A DNA stretch of 40,769 nt from CANLBN01 sp047629215 (GTDB taxonomy: Bacteria > Pseudomonadota > Gammaproteobacteria > Pseudomonadales > Cellvibrionaceae). The notes under the pieces were generated by a model. The model saw nothing but the letters and a program-made list of their open reading frames with translations. It did not search any database and was not told the DNA's origin. Positions within the stretch are counted from its first letter, which is position 1; each line of letters starts with the position of its first letter. Both the position numbers and the translations under genes were made by a program. Shown in pieces: positions 7,995 to 15,167 of this stretch. The DNA lies in NCBI GenBank assembly GCA_047629215.1, contig JBLHWO010000004.1, forward strand, positions 1-40,769. The letters run 5' to 3'.

Positions 7995-8095
7995 CGGTAT
8001 CGAAACGGTACTTTTAATGTCGGTATAAAATGTCCCGTCACATATACCGTTGATTGTGTCGGTATGTAGCGGTATCGTATGGGACGTCTTGGTAT
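7995..8095. repeat. CGGTAT repeats between integrase and ssrA
   Basis: CGGTAT occurs at 7995, 8021, 8060 and 8070, with variants CGGTAC at 8006 and TGGTAT at 8090 and the inverse ATACCG at 8044. TGTCCCGT (8031) and ATGGGACGT (8079) form a further inverse pair. Clustered short repeats between an integrase and its attachment site are typical arm-type binding sites. They also overlap the integrase promoter region, so autoregulation is possible. Confidence 0.5.
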
Positions 8096-8165
8096 GAAGG
8101 GTAAGTCTTTAGCCCCTGAAGTTCAAGGGCTGTGGGACTATATGGTACTAGGTGGGATGGTAAAA

Positions 8166-8561
8166 TGGTGGAGGCGGGGGGAATTGAACCCCCGTCCGTC
8201 AGCACTCTGCCTTTGGCTCTACATGCTTAGATTCCGTTAATTATTTTAACCGCATACAGCCCAACGGGCAGGACGTACTTGGCGATTTCAGTAATGGTTA
8301 ACAGTGTGGCCCTGAATATACCAAACTGCGATCCTGTTCTATTTGACAGTCAGTAACGCGATACAGGCATCTTGTTAAAAACCGCTAGTGACCGTAGTCT
8401 CTAGAAATGGTTCTGTAAAAACTGCTTACGCAGCTAGTGCTTCACCATTGTAGTTAGCATCATTTGCAACTATAAGTTTGCAGCTTTGGATTTACGTGAT
8501 TGGCTACCATCACGGCATGCACCTTGGGTTTTGTCACCGGCGTCGAATCCAAATCGCCCCC
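8166..8561 (-). ncRNA. ssrA: tmRNA
   Basis: Transfer-messenger RNA, 396 nt, one-piece form. The 5' end begins GGGGGCGATTTGGATTCGACG at 8561 and the 3' end closes with GACGGGGGTTCAATTCC, CGCCTCC, A and an encoded CCA (8166-8168). The 7-bp acceptor stem GGGGGCG/CGCCTCC pairs fully with one G-U. The tag frame reads GCA AAT GAT GCT AAC TAC AAT GGT GAA GCA CTA GCT GCG TAA, i.e. ANDANYNGEALAA, three residues longer than the usual ANDxNYxLAA type of gammaproteobacteria; AND, NY and LAA are kept. It works with SmpB (10469-10945). The element to its left uses the 3' end as attachment site. Confidence 0.97.
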
Positions 8562-8562
8562 A

Positions 8563-8958
8563 TTTCTTCGTATAATCGCCGATTACTGCGTTGTGCTGCG
8601 GTCTCAAGAATGCTCATGAACTAGTGTTCACTCCACCTCTTTCGCCTTGCACGCCTTGTTCTCGACGATTCTACTCGAAATGCTTTCTTCGTATAATCGC
8701 CGATTACTGCGTTGTGCTGCGGTCTCAAGAATGCTCATGAACTAGTGTTCACTCCACCTCTTTCGCCTTGCACGCATTGTTCTCGACGATTCTACTCGAA
8801 ATACTTTCTTCGTATAATTGCCTTATGCTGCGTTGGACTGCGACTCAAGATGCTCATGAACTTGATGTTCGCTCCGCTTCTTGCGCTTTGCCTAAGACAA
8901 TTGTGCTTCGAAATACTTTCTTCGTATAATCGCCTTTGCTTAAGGCAATTATACGCTT
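8563..8958. repeat. tandem array of ~121-bp units abutting ssrA
   Basis: Units start with TTTCTTCGTATAATCGCC at 8563, 8684, 8805 (variant) and 8917 (partial): 121, 121 and 112 bp, then a stub. Units 1 and 2 are nearly identical; unit 3 is diverged. Each holds a small palindrome (GAAC-TAGT-GTTC type) and a TATACGAAGAAA word on the minus strand, which in unit 1 sits at about -10 relative to the tmRNA 5' end. The array closes with a strong hairpin, CGTATAATCGCCTT/AAGGCAATTATACG, at 8923-8955. It could be a tandemly duplicated tmRNA upstream region or a REP-like palindromic element. Any reading frame across it is non-coding in character. 8959-9160 shows no gene. Confidence 0.85.
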
Positions 8959-9160
8959 AGATGCTTTTCTTAATAAATCACGCTGTATTACAATTCACTA
9001 GGCTATTCTAACGTACTCTACGAGTTTAGGTGGCATTTCTTTTAAAAAGTTCCGAGAAGTTTGTTGGCGTGAAGATATGCTTGTAATTAGTTGATTGAAT
9101 TGACAGGCTCGCGTTTCATTCAAAGCCTCTAATAGTCATTGATCAGTATGAGGGATACTA

Positions 9161-10014
9161 ATGTGGTTATCCACTAGATGTGAATTACATTTTGTTATCG
9201 ATACTCCCACGCCTTTTGTTTTTATGCTGCGTCCACATAGCAAGGTATCTCAATGGCTTAGGAAGGAAGAGTATGCGATTATGCCGAATTAGCAGGTCGA
9301 TGAGTACTCTGATATTTATGGTGGTTTGTGTCAACGGTTACTGGCTGCACCGGGAGGCTTAATTGTACACGCCGGTGCGGAAGTCATGGTGGCAGAGTCA
9401 TTTGATCGAGCCCCTGAGGCACGTTTAACGCTCATGCAAGAAATTCCTACCGAGGTTTTAACGTATTTATTGCCTAGTCGTTATTGTGAGCCTGAATATT
9501 TTTACGATATGACAGTGGACGTTAATCAGGATGAGCTTTCTGGCTATGATCAGGTGGTGTCCATTACTAACGGGGTAAAGCAGTCTATTGCGTTTTCTCC
9601 CGGCTCTAGTGATCAGCCTATTTCTGCTATCCAAGTCAATATAAGGCAGTACGGTGTTTGTCGCGATCTGTCACATCTGGCGATTGCTATGTGTCGCAGC
9701 ATCAGTATTTCTGCACGTATGGTTGTGGGGTATTTATATGGGCTTCAATCTATGGGTTTACACGCTTGGTTTGAAGTCTATGTGGGTGGGCGTTGGTATG
9801 GTTTGATCCTACTCAAGTAGATTCTGCGGGCGTTTATGTGGCCTTAGGTGCGGGAAGGGATGCTGCTGACGTCGCTGTTTATAATCAGTTTGGCCCGGCT
9901 GTTTTTCCTCATACCCAAAGAATAAGCGTTGAATTGCTTTACGAGAAAATTATTTTATTTTCCGATAACCCGCTTGTTATTTACTTGGATTGCGGGTGGG
10001 CAAGATGTTTTTGA
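9161..10014 (+). pseudogene. second transglutaminase-like gene, amber codon and frameshift
   Basis: From ATG 9161 (AGGGA upstream) the frame reads CELHFVIDTPTPFVFMLRP, an N-terminal transglutaminase-like beta domain. A TAG follows at 9290-9292, then VDEYSDIYG, LLAAPGGLIVHAGAEV, YLLPSRYCEPEYF, YGVCRDLSHLAIAMCRS (catalytic Cys), and LHAWFEVYVGGRWYG (catalytic His). Near 9798 one base is missing; in the shifted frame FDPTQ (catalytic Asp) and VALGAGRDAADVAVYNQF complete the domain. It shares PSRYCE, GVCRD..H and GY..GLQ with the intact gene at 887-1717. The frameshift might be a sequencing error, but the amber codon makes decay more likely. Its tail overlaps the end of the opposite gene at 9977. 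Confidence 0.85.
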
Positions 10015-10399
10015 CAATGTCGCCGGGCTCTCCGCTCATTATTTTGAGTAGTTCAGCGCGCGCAGCGTCTTTGGTAACGTTATATTCTTTTTGCATCATA
10101 TCCATCATTTTATCGCAGTCGTTACGGCGTTTAATGCCATTTTGTGAAATGTCTCGGCGGTTGTTGAATACGTCCATTAAGGTCGAGCCGCAGGGGCAGT
10201 TACGAAAAAGCTCAACGCTGATAGAGCCATCGTCTTTGATGGCAGGTTTTAAGCCGCTGTGCTTGGCATTGAGCAGTTTAGTTTCAGCAATGAAGGCGGA
10301 GACATCATGATATAGACGTCCGCAATTTCTACAACGCTTAGGGAAGGCGGTCTCGGCTAGGGATTGCAGGCCTTGGTATATGTGGTCGGTATCGCTCAT
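9977..10399 (-). CDS. conserved zinc-ribbon-type hypothetical protein
   Basis: 140 aa from ATG 10399 (GTG 10408 would add three residues). It contains CRNCGRLYHDVSAFIAET and FRNCPCGSTLMDVFNNRRDISQNG, two CxxC/CxC pairs that probably bind zinc. I recall this CPCGSTxMD type as a small conserved family in pseudomonads and relatives without a settled function. No signal peptide or membrane segment. It lies downstream of smpB in the same direction with a 69-bp gap, so it could be cotranscribed. Confidence 0.75.
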   Translation of the reverse strand: MSDTDHIYQGLQSLAETAFPKRCRNCGRLYHDVSAFIAETKLLNAKHSGLKPAIKDDGSISVELFRNCPCGSTLMDVFNNRRDISQNGIKRRNDCDKMMDMMQKEYNVTKDAARAELLKIMSGEPGDIVKNILPTRNPSK

Positions 10400-10468
10400 C
10401 AGTTTCACTCTGTGTTCTTTGTTCTAGAGTATAGGCAAAGAATCTGAGAGAGGGAATAAGTTAGGGGC

Positions 10469-10945
10469 TTATCTGGCAGCGTGTGACATGATGCGTTGTT
10501 TTTGGCGGTTCCAATCCCTATCTTTTTCGGTATCGCGTTTGTCATGTTGCTTTTTCCCTGAGGCAATAGCAATTTGAAGCTTAACTAAGTGCCTTTTCCA
10601 GAAGAGAGATAAGGCGACAATAGTCTTCCCCTTTTGTTCTTTGGCTTCGACCAATTTATTGAGCTCTCTGCGATTGAGGAGTAGTTTACGAGAGCGCATG
10701 GGCTCGACCACAAAATGGGTAGAAACAGTGTTTAACGCTTGTATCTGTGCGCCCACTAAAAATGCTTCGCCATTTTGGATGATGACGTAGGTATCGGTAA
10801 TTTGTCCTTTGCCCATTCGCAAGCTTTTGACTTCCCAGCCCATAAGGGCGATGCCAGCCTCAAACTTATCTTCGATACTGTAATCAAAGCGTGCGCGTTT
10901 GTTCTGGGCAATATTGTTGTCGGGTGTTTTGGGTTTCTTGGCCAT
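10469..10945 (-). CDS. smpB: SsrA-binding protein SmpB
   Basis: 158 aa from ATG 10945, which gives the typical MAKKPKTPDNNIAQNKRARF start; an upstream in-frame start at 11038 adds 31 hydrophobic, atypical residues. SmpB binds tmRNA and brings it to stalled ribosomes. Hallmarks are YSIEDKFEAGIALMGWEVKSLR near residue 22, the beta-barrel segment AFLVGAQI, RSRKLLLNRREL, and the basic C-terminal tail ending KQRIMSHAAR that probes the empty mRNA channel. It lies near its RNA partner ssrA, a frequent arrangement. Confidence 0.97.
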   Translation of the reverse strand: MAKKPKTPDNNIAQNKRARFDYSIEDKFEAGIALMGWEVKSLRMGKGQITDTYVIIQNGEAFLVGAQIQALNTVSTHFVVEPMRSRKLLLNRRELNKLVEAKEQKGKTIVALSLFWKRHLVKLQIAIASGKKQHDKRDTEKDRDWNRQKQRIMSHAAR

Positions 10946-11143
10946 AGGGAGTGGTCTTTTCAAAGGCAGCGTCAAGGGAAGAGGATTATATCTGTAATAG
11001 CGATTAAATGTTAGCAAGACCTTTAACAGGAAGGCCACTTTACTTACATGCTCGCTTATTCAGCAAGGGGGACCTAGAAGCCCTTTTCCGAGCAAGGGTC
11101 TCTTAGCGATATTACGTACAAGATAAGATTAGCTGCCATCGTG

Positions 11144-11149
11144 TATAAT
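11144..11149 (+). promoter_or_regulatory. candidate -10 box for the symporter gene
   Basis: A perfect TATAAT lies 61 bp before the GTG start at 11210 in the smpB/symporter intergenic region. No convincing -35 box is found at 16-18 bp upstream, so the call rests on the -10 alone. Confidence 0.3.
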
Positions 11150-11209
11150 GCGCAAGCTTTAGAGTTCAAAAATAATAAGAAATGTGTGGTGTGTGGTGTG
11201 AGGTCATAG

Positions 11210-12598
11210 GTGGAAGTTGAGGTTGCAAGAAAAAAACAAGGTGTTCATGGTCGGTGGAGTAACCGTTGGACATTTATACTTGCCGCGGTAGGCTCTGCGG
11301 TGGGCTTAGGTAATATTTGGAAGTTCCCCTATATCATGGGCGAGAATGGTGGTGGCGCTTTTCTGCTGGTTTATTTGGCCTGCATTGCGCTGATCGGTAT
11401 TCCTATTATGATCGCCGAAGTTTTATTGGGTCGCCGTGGTAGAATGAGTCCAATCAATTCTATGCTTTACCTTGCTAAGTCCTCCGATGTCTCTCACTGG
11501 TGGGCGGGTATAGGTTATTCTGGGGCCGTTGCGGGGCTCCTGATTCTTTCCTTTTATAGTGTTGTTGCGGGTTGGGCACTACATTATTTTGTGCTTGCCG
11601 TCGGCGGCCACTTAGCCAATGTTGATGGCGAAACATCGGGAGCTCTATTTTCTGGTTTACTCGGTAATGCGAGTATTTTAACCGCTTGGCATACGGTGTT
11701 TTTATCAATCACGCTGCTGATCGTTGCTGCGGGTGTGATTAAGGGTTTGGGTTTGGTTGCTCGTTATGTAATGCCGATGTTATTTATCTTGCTGGTGCTG
11801 CTGGTTATTTACAGTGCGGTGGTTGGTGAGTTTGGTGCTGCCTTTAACTTTATGTTTAGTTTTAATGCCAATAATTTAACCTGGAGTGGGGTGCTTGTTG
11901 CGCTAGGGCATGCATTTTTTACCCTTAGTTTAGGTATGGGGGCAATTATGGCGTATGGCGCTTATTTGCCTGAGGCGAAAGTCTCTCTGTCGAAAACGGT
12001 GTTTACTATTGCCGCTTTAGATACTTTAGTCGCTATTTTAGCGGGGCTGGTTATCTTTCCTATTGTGTTTGCTAACCCCTCTATTGAGTCTAGCACCGGG
12101 CCGGGCTTATTATTTGTTAGTTTGCCGGTTGCCTTTGGTGGAATGGCAGCGGGTTCTTTTTTTGCGGCTATCTTCTTTTTCCTGGTGGTAATAGCCGCGG
12201 TCAGTTCTGCTATTTCGATGATTGAGCCGACAGTGGCATGGCTAGTTGAAGAAAAGGGCTTGCCGCGTATCAAAATTACTCTTTTATTAGGCGTTTTAGT
12301 TTGGTTTGTCGGTCTAGGGACGGTGTTTTCATTTAATATTGCCGAGAATATAAGGCTGTTTGATATTACCTTCTTTGGTTTTCTTGATTTTTTAACCGCT
12401 AATATTATGCTACCGTTGGGCGGCTTACTGATCGCCATTTTTGTTGGTTGGTTTTTGCCTTCATCCGTTCTTAAAGAAGAGTTGGGTGATATCCGTCGCG
12501 GTTATCATCGTGTATGGTATTTTCTAATACGCTATGTATCGCCATTATTGCTGGCATTAGTTTTTATTTTAACGCTGTTTAATAAGATAGGAAGTTAA
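11210..12598 (+). CDS. sodium:neurotransmitter symporter (SNF/NSS) family transporter
   Basis: 462 aa, GTG start. The N-terminus carries the NSS signature RWSNRWTFILAAVGSAVGLGN, then IWKFPYIMGENGGGAF, which forms the sodium and substrate site in TM1. About eleven hydrophobic segments follow through residue 455, consistent with LeuT-fold bacterial members such as YocR/YhdH, somewhat shorter than LeuT. It probably imports an amino acid or similar solute with Na+; the substrate cannot be read from sequence. The stop is 6 bp before ratA, so the two may be cotranscribed. Confidence 0.93.
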   Translation: MEVEVARKKQGVHGRWSNRWTFILAAVGSAVGLGNIWKFPYIMGENGGGAFLLVYLACIALIGIPIMIAEVLLGRRGRMSPINSMLYLAKSSDVSHWWAGIGYSGAVAGLLILSFYSVVAGWALHYFVLAVGGHLANVDGETSGALFSGLLGNASILTAWHTVFLSITLLIVAAGVIKGLGLVARYVMPMLFILLVLLVIYSAVVGEFGAAFNFMFSFNANNLTWSGVLVALGHAFFTLSLGMGAIMAYGAYLPEAKVSLSKTVFTIAALDTLVAILAGLVIFPIVFANPSIESSTGPGLLFVSLPVAFGGMAAGSFFAAIFFFLVVIAAVSSAISMIEPTVAWLVEEKGLPRIKITLLLGVLVWFVGLGTVFSFNIAENIRLFDITFFGFLDFLTANIMLPLGGLLIAIFVGWFLPSSVLKEELGDIRRGYHRVWYFLIRYVSPLLLALVFILTLFNKIGS

Positions 12599-12604
12599 AG
12601 AAAT

Positions 12605-13048
12605 ATGGCGAGAGTGTCGCGAACTGCATTGGTGTCTTATTCGACACAGCAGATGTTTGATCTAATTAATGATATTGAATCTTATCCAGACTTTATGACC
12701 GGTTGCAGTGGCGCTGAAGTACTAGAAACCAGCGAAAGTTGTATACAAGCGCGATTGACCTTAGGTGTAGGCGGTATTAATCAGAGCTTTGTTACGCGTA
12801 ATGAATTATTGCCGCCAGCGCAAATGAAAATGCATTTAGTAGATGGCCCTTTTAGCCATTTTGAAGGTGTATGGTCATTTTCTGCGTTGACGGATGAGGG
12901 CCGTCAGTCAGGCTGTAAAGTAGGTTTTGAGCTTGATTTTGCCTTTAGTAATCCGCTTCTGGCAATGACCGCTGGGCGTATGCTGGAAGATATAGCTAGT
13001 AAGCAAGTGGATGCCTTATGTCAGCGCGCCGAGAAAATATATGCATAA
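12605..13048 (+). CDS. ratA: RatA/Coq10 START-domain protein
   Basis: 147 aa. The sequence starts MARVSRTALVSYSTQQMFDLINDIESYPDFMTGCSGAEVLE, the START-like polyketide cyclase fold of RatA and Coq10. It continues with FVTRNELLPPAQMKMHLVDGPFSHFEGVWSF, and ends with the helix MLEDIASKQVDALCQRA. The E. coli protein has been described both as a ribosome-association toxin and as ubiquinone-binding; the latter is favoured by its eukaryotic homologue. The order smpB-ratA-rnfH-bamE is conserved in gammaproteobacteria. Confidence 0.95.
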   Translation: MARVSRTALVSYSTQQMFDLINDIESYPDFMTGCSGAEVLETSESCIQARLTLGVGGINQSFVTRNELLPPAQMKMHLVDGPFSHFEGVWSFSALTDEGRQSGCKVGFELDFAFSNPLLAMTAGRMLEDIASKQVDALCQRAEKIYA

Positions 13049-13117
13049 AAACACGTGCTTCCGCCATCCCTAGTGGTCATAATTTTAGTAGAGCTAATCA
13101 GCCGTTGAGGAGAGAAA

Positions 13118-13426
13118 ATGGAAGTTGAGATGATAGAAGTTGAGGTGGCTTATGCATTGCCTCATAAGCAAAAGATTTATGCCTTGCATGTAGAGAAGGG
13201 GACGAGTGCTCTTGATGCCGCAAAAAAAACATCGGTGTGTCACGATTTTGAAGGCGTTGATTTGGACACAGCCAAAATGGGTGTTTTTGGACAAACGATT
13301 AAATCGCCTGCCGATCATCTATTGCGAGCAGGTGATCGAGTTGAGGTTTATCGTCCACTGATCGCTGATCCAAAAGAAGTCCGTCGTAAACGAGCAGCTA
13401 AAGCAGCGGGTAAAGTCGCAGAATAA
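13118..13426 (+). CDS. rnfH: RnfH-family ubiquitin-fold protein
   Basis: 102 aa, ATG with GAGGAG upstream. It shows IEVEVAYALPHKQKIYALHVEKGTSALDAAKKTSV in the first half, GVFGQTIKSPADHLLRAGDRVEVYRPL in the second and a basic end, DPKEVRRKRAAKAAG. This is the RnfH (YfjF, RatB) beta-grasp family. Function is unsettled. It follows ratA by 69 bp in the standard order. Confidence 0.94.
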   Translation: MEVEMIEVEVAYALPHKQKIYALHVEKGTSALDAAKKTSVCHDFEGVDLDTAKMGVFGQTIKSPADHLLRAGDRVEVYRPLIADPKEVRRKRAAKAAGKVAE

Positions 13427-13493
13427 GTTTCTAGATGGTTTGCCGGGCTTTATATTAATGCGTTTTGTCTTACTAGGCTTTAAAGCATTGAGA

Positions 13494-13832
13494 TTATTTT
13501 TTGAGCCTATTGTTCACTTTAACCACTCGTCCATTTTCGAACAAAATACTTAGGTGATGTTCGATGTTTACCTTGTTGTACTGTTGAACACTATAGAAAT
13601 AGTCCCAGCGGTTTTGGTTAAAGGTATCGGTAACTAAAGGGGTGCCTAGTAAATAGCGGACTTGCCGAGGCTCCATACCAATTTGTACCTGCTCCGCTTT
13701 TTCTGGATCAACTAAATTACCTTGAGGAATATCCAAGCGATAGACTCCCGGAAACTCCAAAAATGAGCAAGAGACGATCGATATCGTCATTAAGCCGATG
13801 GCTAGGAGTTTGAAAGTGAGACTTTTTCGCAT
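13494..13832 (-). CDS. bamE: outer-membrane assembly lipoprotein BamE
   Basis: 112 aa from ATG 13832 (GGAAG upstream); an ATG five codons earlier lacks a ribosome site. A lipoprotein signal with IVSC lipobox (Cys at about residue 22) is followed by FPGVYRLDIPQGNLVDPEKAEQVQIGMEPRQVRYLLGTPLVTDTF and RWDYFYSV, the SmpA/OmlA fold. BamE is part of the BAM complex that inserts outer-membrane proteins. Convergent with rnfH and divergent from fur, as in other gammaproteobacteria. Confidence 0.96.
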   Translation of the reverse strand: MRKSLTFKLLAIGLMTISIVSCSFLEFPGVYRLDIPQGNLVDPEKAEQVQIGMEPRQVRYLLGTPLVTDTFNQNRWDYFYSVQQYNKVNIEHHLSILFENGRVVKVNNRLKK

Positions 13833-13951
13833 TTGGGGCTTCCACATGTTTCATTGAGGCGAGATAATAACGACCTTGCACAGCAATGTACACAGCAATA
13901 CATTCACTAATGAAAAGCCTAATATGAGGGTGGTTTAGCCACTAAGTTCCT

Positions 13952-14398
13952 ATGTCAGCAGATAAAAAGCTCAGGCCAGTAGACAAAAAATCAAACGAAA
14001 ACGACGAAATACGCAAAGCCGGCCTTAAGGTGACCTTGCCAAGGGTTAAGATCCTTCAAATTCTGGAAACGTCCAAGCAGAGGCATCTAAGTGCCGAAGA
14101 TGTTTATAAGGTATTGCTAGAGGCGGGGGATGACGTTGGTTTAGCCACTGTTTATCGAGTACTAACTCAATTTGAGTCTGCCGGTTTGGTTGAGCGCCAT
14201 AATTTCGATGGTGGGCACTCAGTTTTTGAACTAGATCGAGGTGAGCATCACGATCATATGGTGTGCATCAAAACCGGTAAAGTGATCGAGTTTCACAATG
14301 AGAAGATTGAAGAATTACAAAAAAAAATTGCCGAAGAGCACGGATATGAGCTTACAGAGCATAGTTTAGTTTTATATGTCAAACCTAAGGATACATAG
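13952..14398 (+). CDS. fur: ferric uptake regulator Fur
   Basis: 148 aa, TAG stop. The winged-helix DNA-binding domain has GLKVTLPRVKILQILE and LSAEDVYKVLLEAGDDVGLATVYRVL with FESAGLVERHNFDGG. The metal and dimerisation domain includes the HHDHMVCIKTGKVIEF motif (metal ligands) and EEHGYELTEHSLVLYV. The N-terminus is about ten residues longer than E. coli Fur. The C-terminal Cys pair of some Fur proteins is absent. It is transcribed divergently from bamE. Confidence 0.97.
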   Translation: MSADKKLRPVDKKSNENDEIRKAGLKVTLPRVKILQILETSKQRHLSAEDVYKVLLEAGDDVGLATVYRVLTQFESAGLVERHNFDGGHSVFELDRGEHHDHMVCIKTGKVIEFHNEKIEELQKKIAEEHGYELTEHSLVLYVKPKDT

Positions 14399-14465
14399 CG
14401 ACAATACAATAGCTGCTTAGATTAGAGCTTAAAAGTGTTAACTAGGAATCCACCCGGAGAATATT

Positions 14466-14739
14466 ATGAAAAATATAATACGCTTTATGATGCTTATAGT
14501 AGCGTTAGCCGCCTATACAGCTATGGGCAGCATATAGCAAATACCATGAAGAATTAGAAACTATAGAATTCAACCCGGAAACCTGTGAACGTATGCGTGG
14601 AAACTGGGATGTAACCGCAAAGGCTTGGTGCTCAGGTAGCGGAGGTGTTGATTGGAATAATACGAATAAAACCTGTGTTAATGATGGGGGTTCACCGCCC
14701 TTTACAAAAGTTTACGGTACTATTATTTGCAATCAATAA
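14466..14739 (+). pseudogene. small secreted four-Cys protein with a frameshift
   Basis: ATG 14466 (CCGGAGA upstream) opens MKNIIRFMMLIVALAAYTAMG, a good signal peptide, but that frame stops at TAG right after it. With a one-base shift near 14527 the reading continues AAYSKYHEELETIEFNPETC, RMRGNWDVTAKAWCSGSGG, NKTCVNDGGSPPFTK and GTIICNQ, ending TAA 14737-14739. The mature part would be about 70 residues with four Cys, probably two disulfides. I do not recognise the family. The shift could be natural decay or a base-calling error. It starts 67 bp after fur. Confidence 0.5.
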
Positions 14740-15167
14740 GATATCTTTGCACAGAAGATAATTTCTAGGTGACCTTGGTGTATGCTTTTCAGGCAAGGCA
14801 TACGTACTACCAAGCTTTCAAAGCTTATTTTACTACAATTGAGGGGAGTGGAAGGCCACATCAGGGGGTCAGAATACCAAGCGGCTTTGCCTCAAAAAAA
14901 GGGTCTTCAAGAAGCTCTTGCTAGTCGTTGGGTTGATGCCAGTAATAGCAAATATTATGCTTTAAGTAATAAAAATAAAAAGCCTTAACGTTGCGAAAGA
15001 ATAATGATGCTGTGAAAGTGTGGGATTATTTGCCAGAATGGGAAGTCATTAATAGTATGGTGCCGATACAAGCATTTAATCAGATAACTCTAGATAATTA
15101 ATATCATTTTCGCTTGAGGCTTTGCTTGTTGGTAATCTGCGCCCAATGATAATTTTTTTCGTTCACT
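14740..15167. other. gap with doubtful coding remnants
   Basis: A 68-codon frame at 14782-14988 (+) and a shifted continuation KNNDAVKVWDYLPEWEVINSM up to about 15100 read like decayed coding DNA, but no family is recognised and no ribosome site is clear. No terminator or RNA is evident. Confidence 0.3.

Noticed and set aside
8712..8960. 82-codon frame MCCGLKNAHELVF inside the repeat array
   Set aside because: It follows the 121-bp repeat period and is a by-product of the repeats; no ribosome site or family.
10469..11038. Longer SmpB starting at 11038
   Set aside because: The extra 31 residues are hydrophobic and unlike any SmpB; the ATG at 10945 gives the family start.
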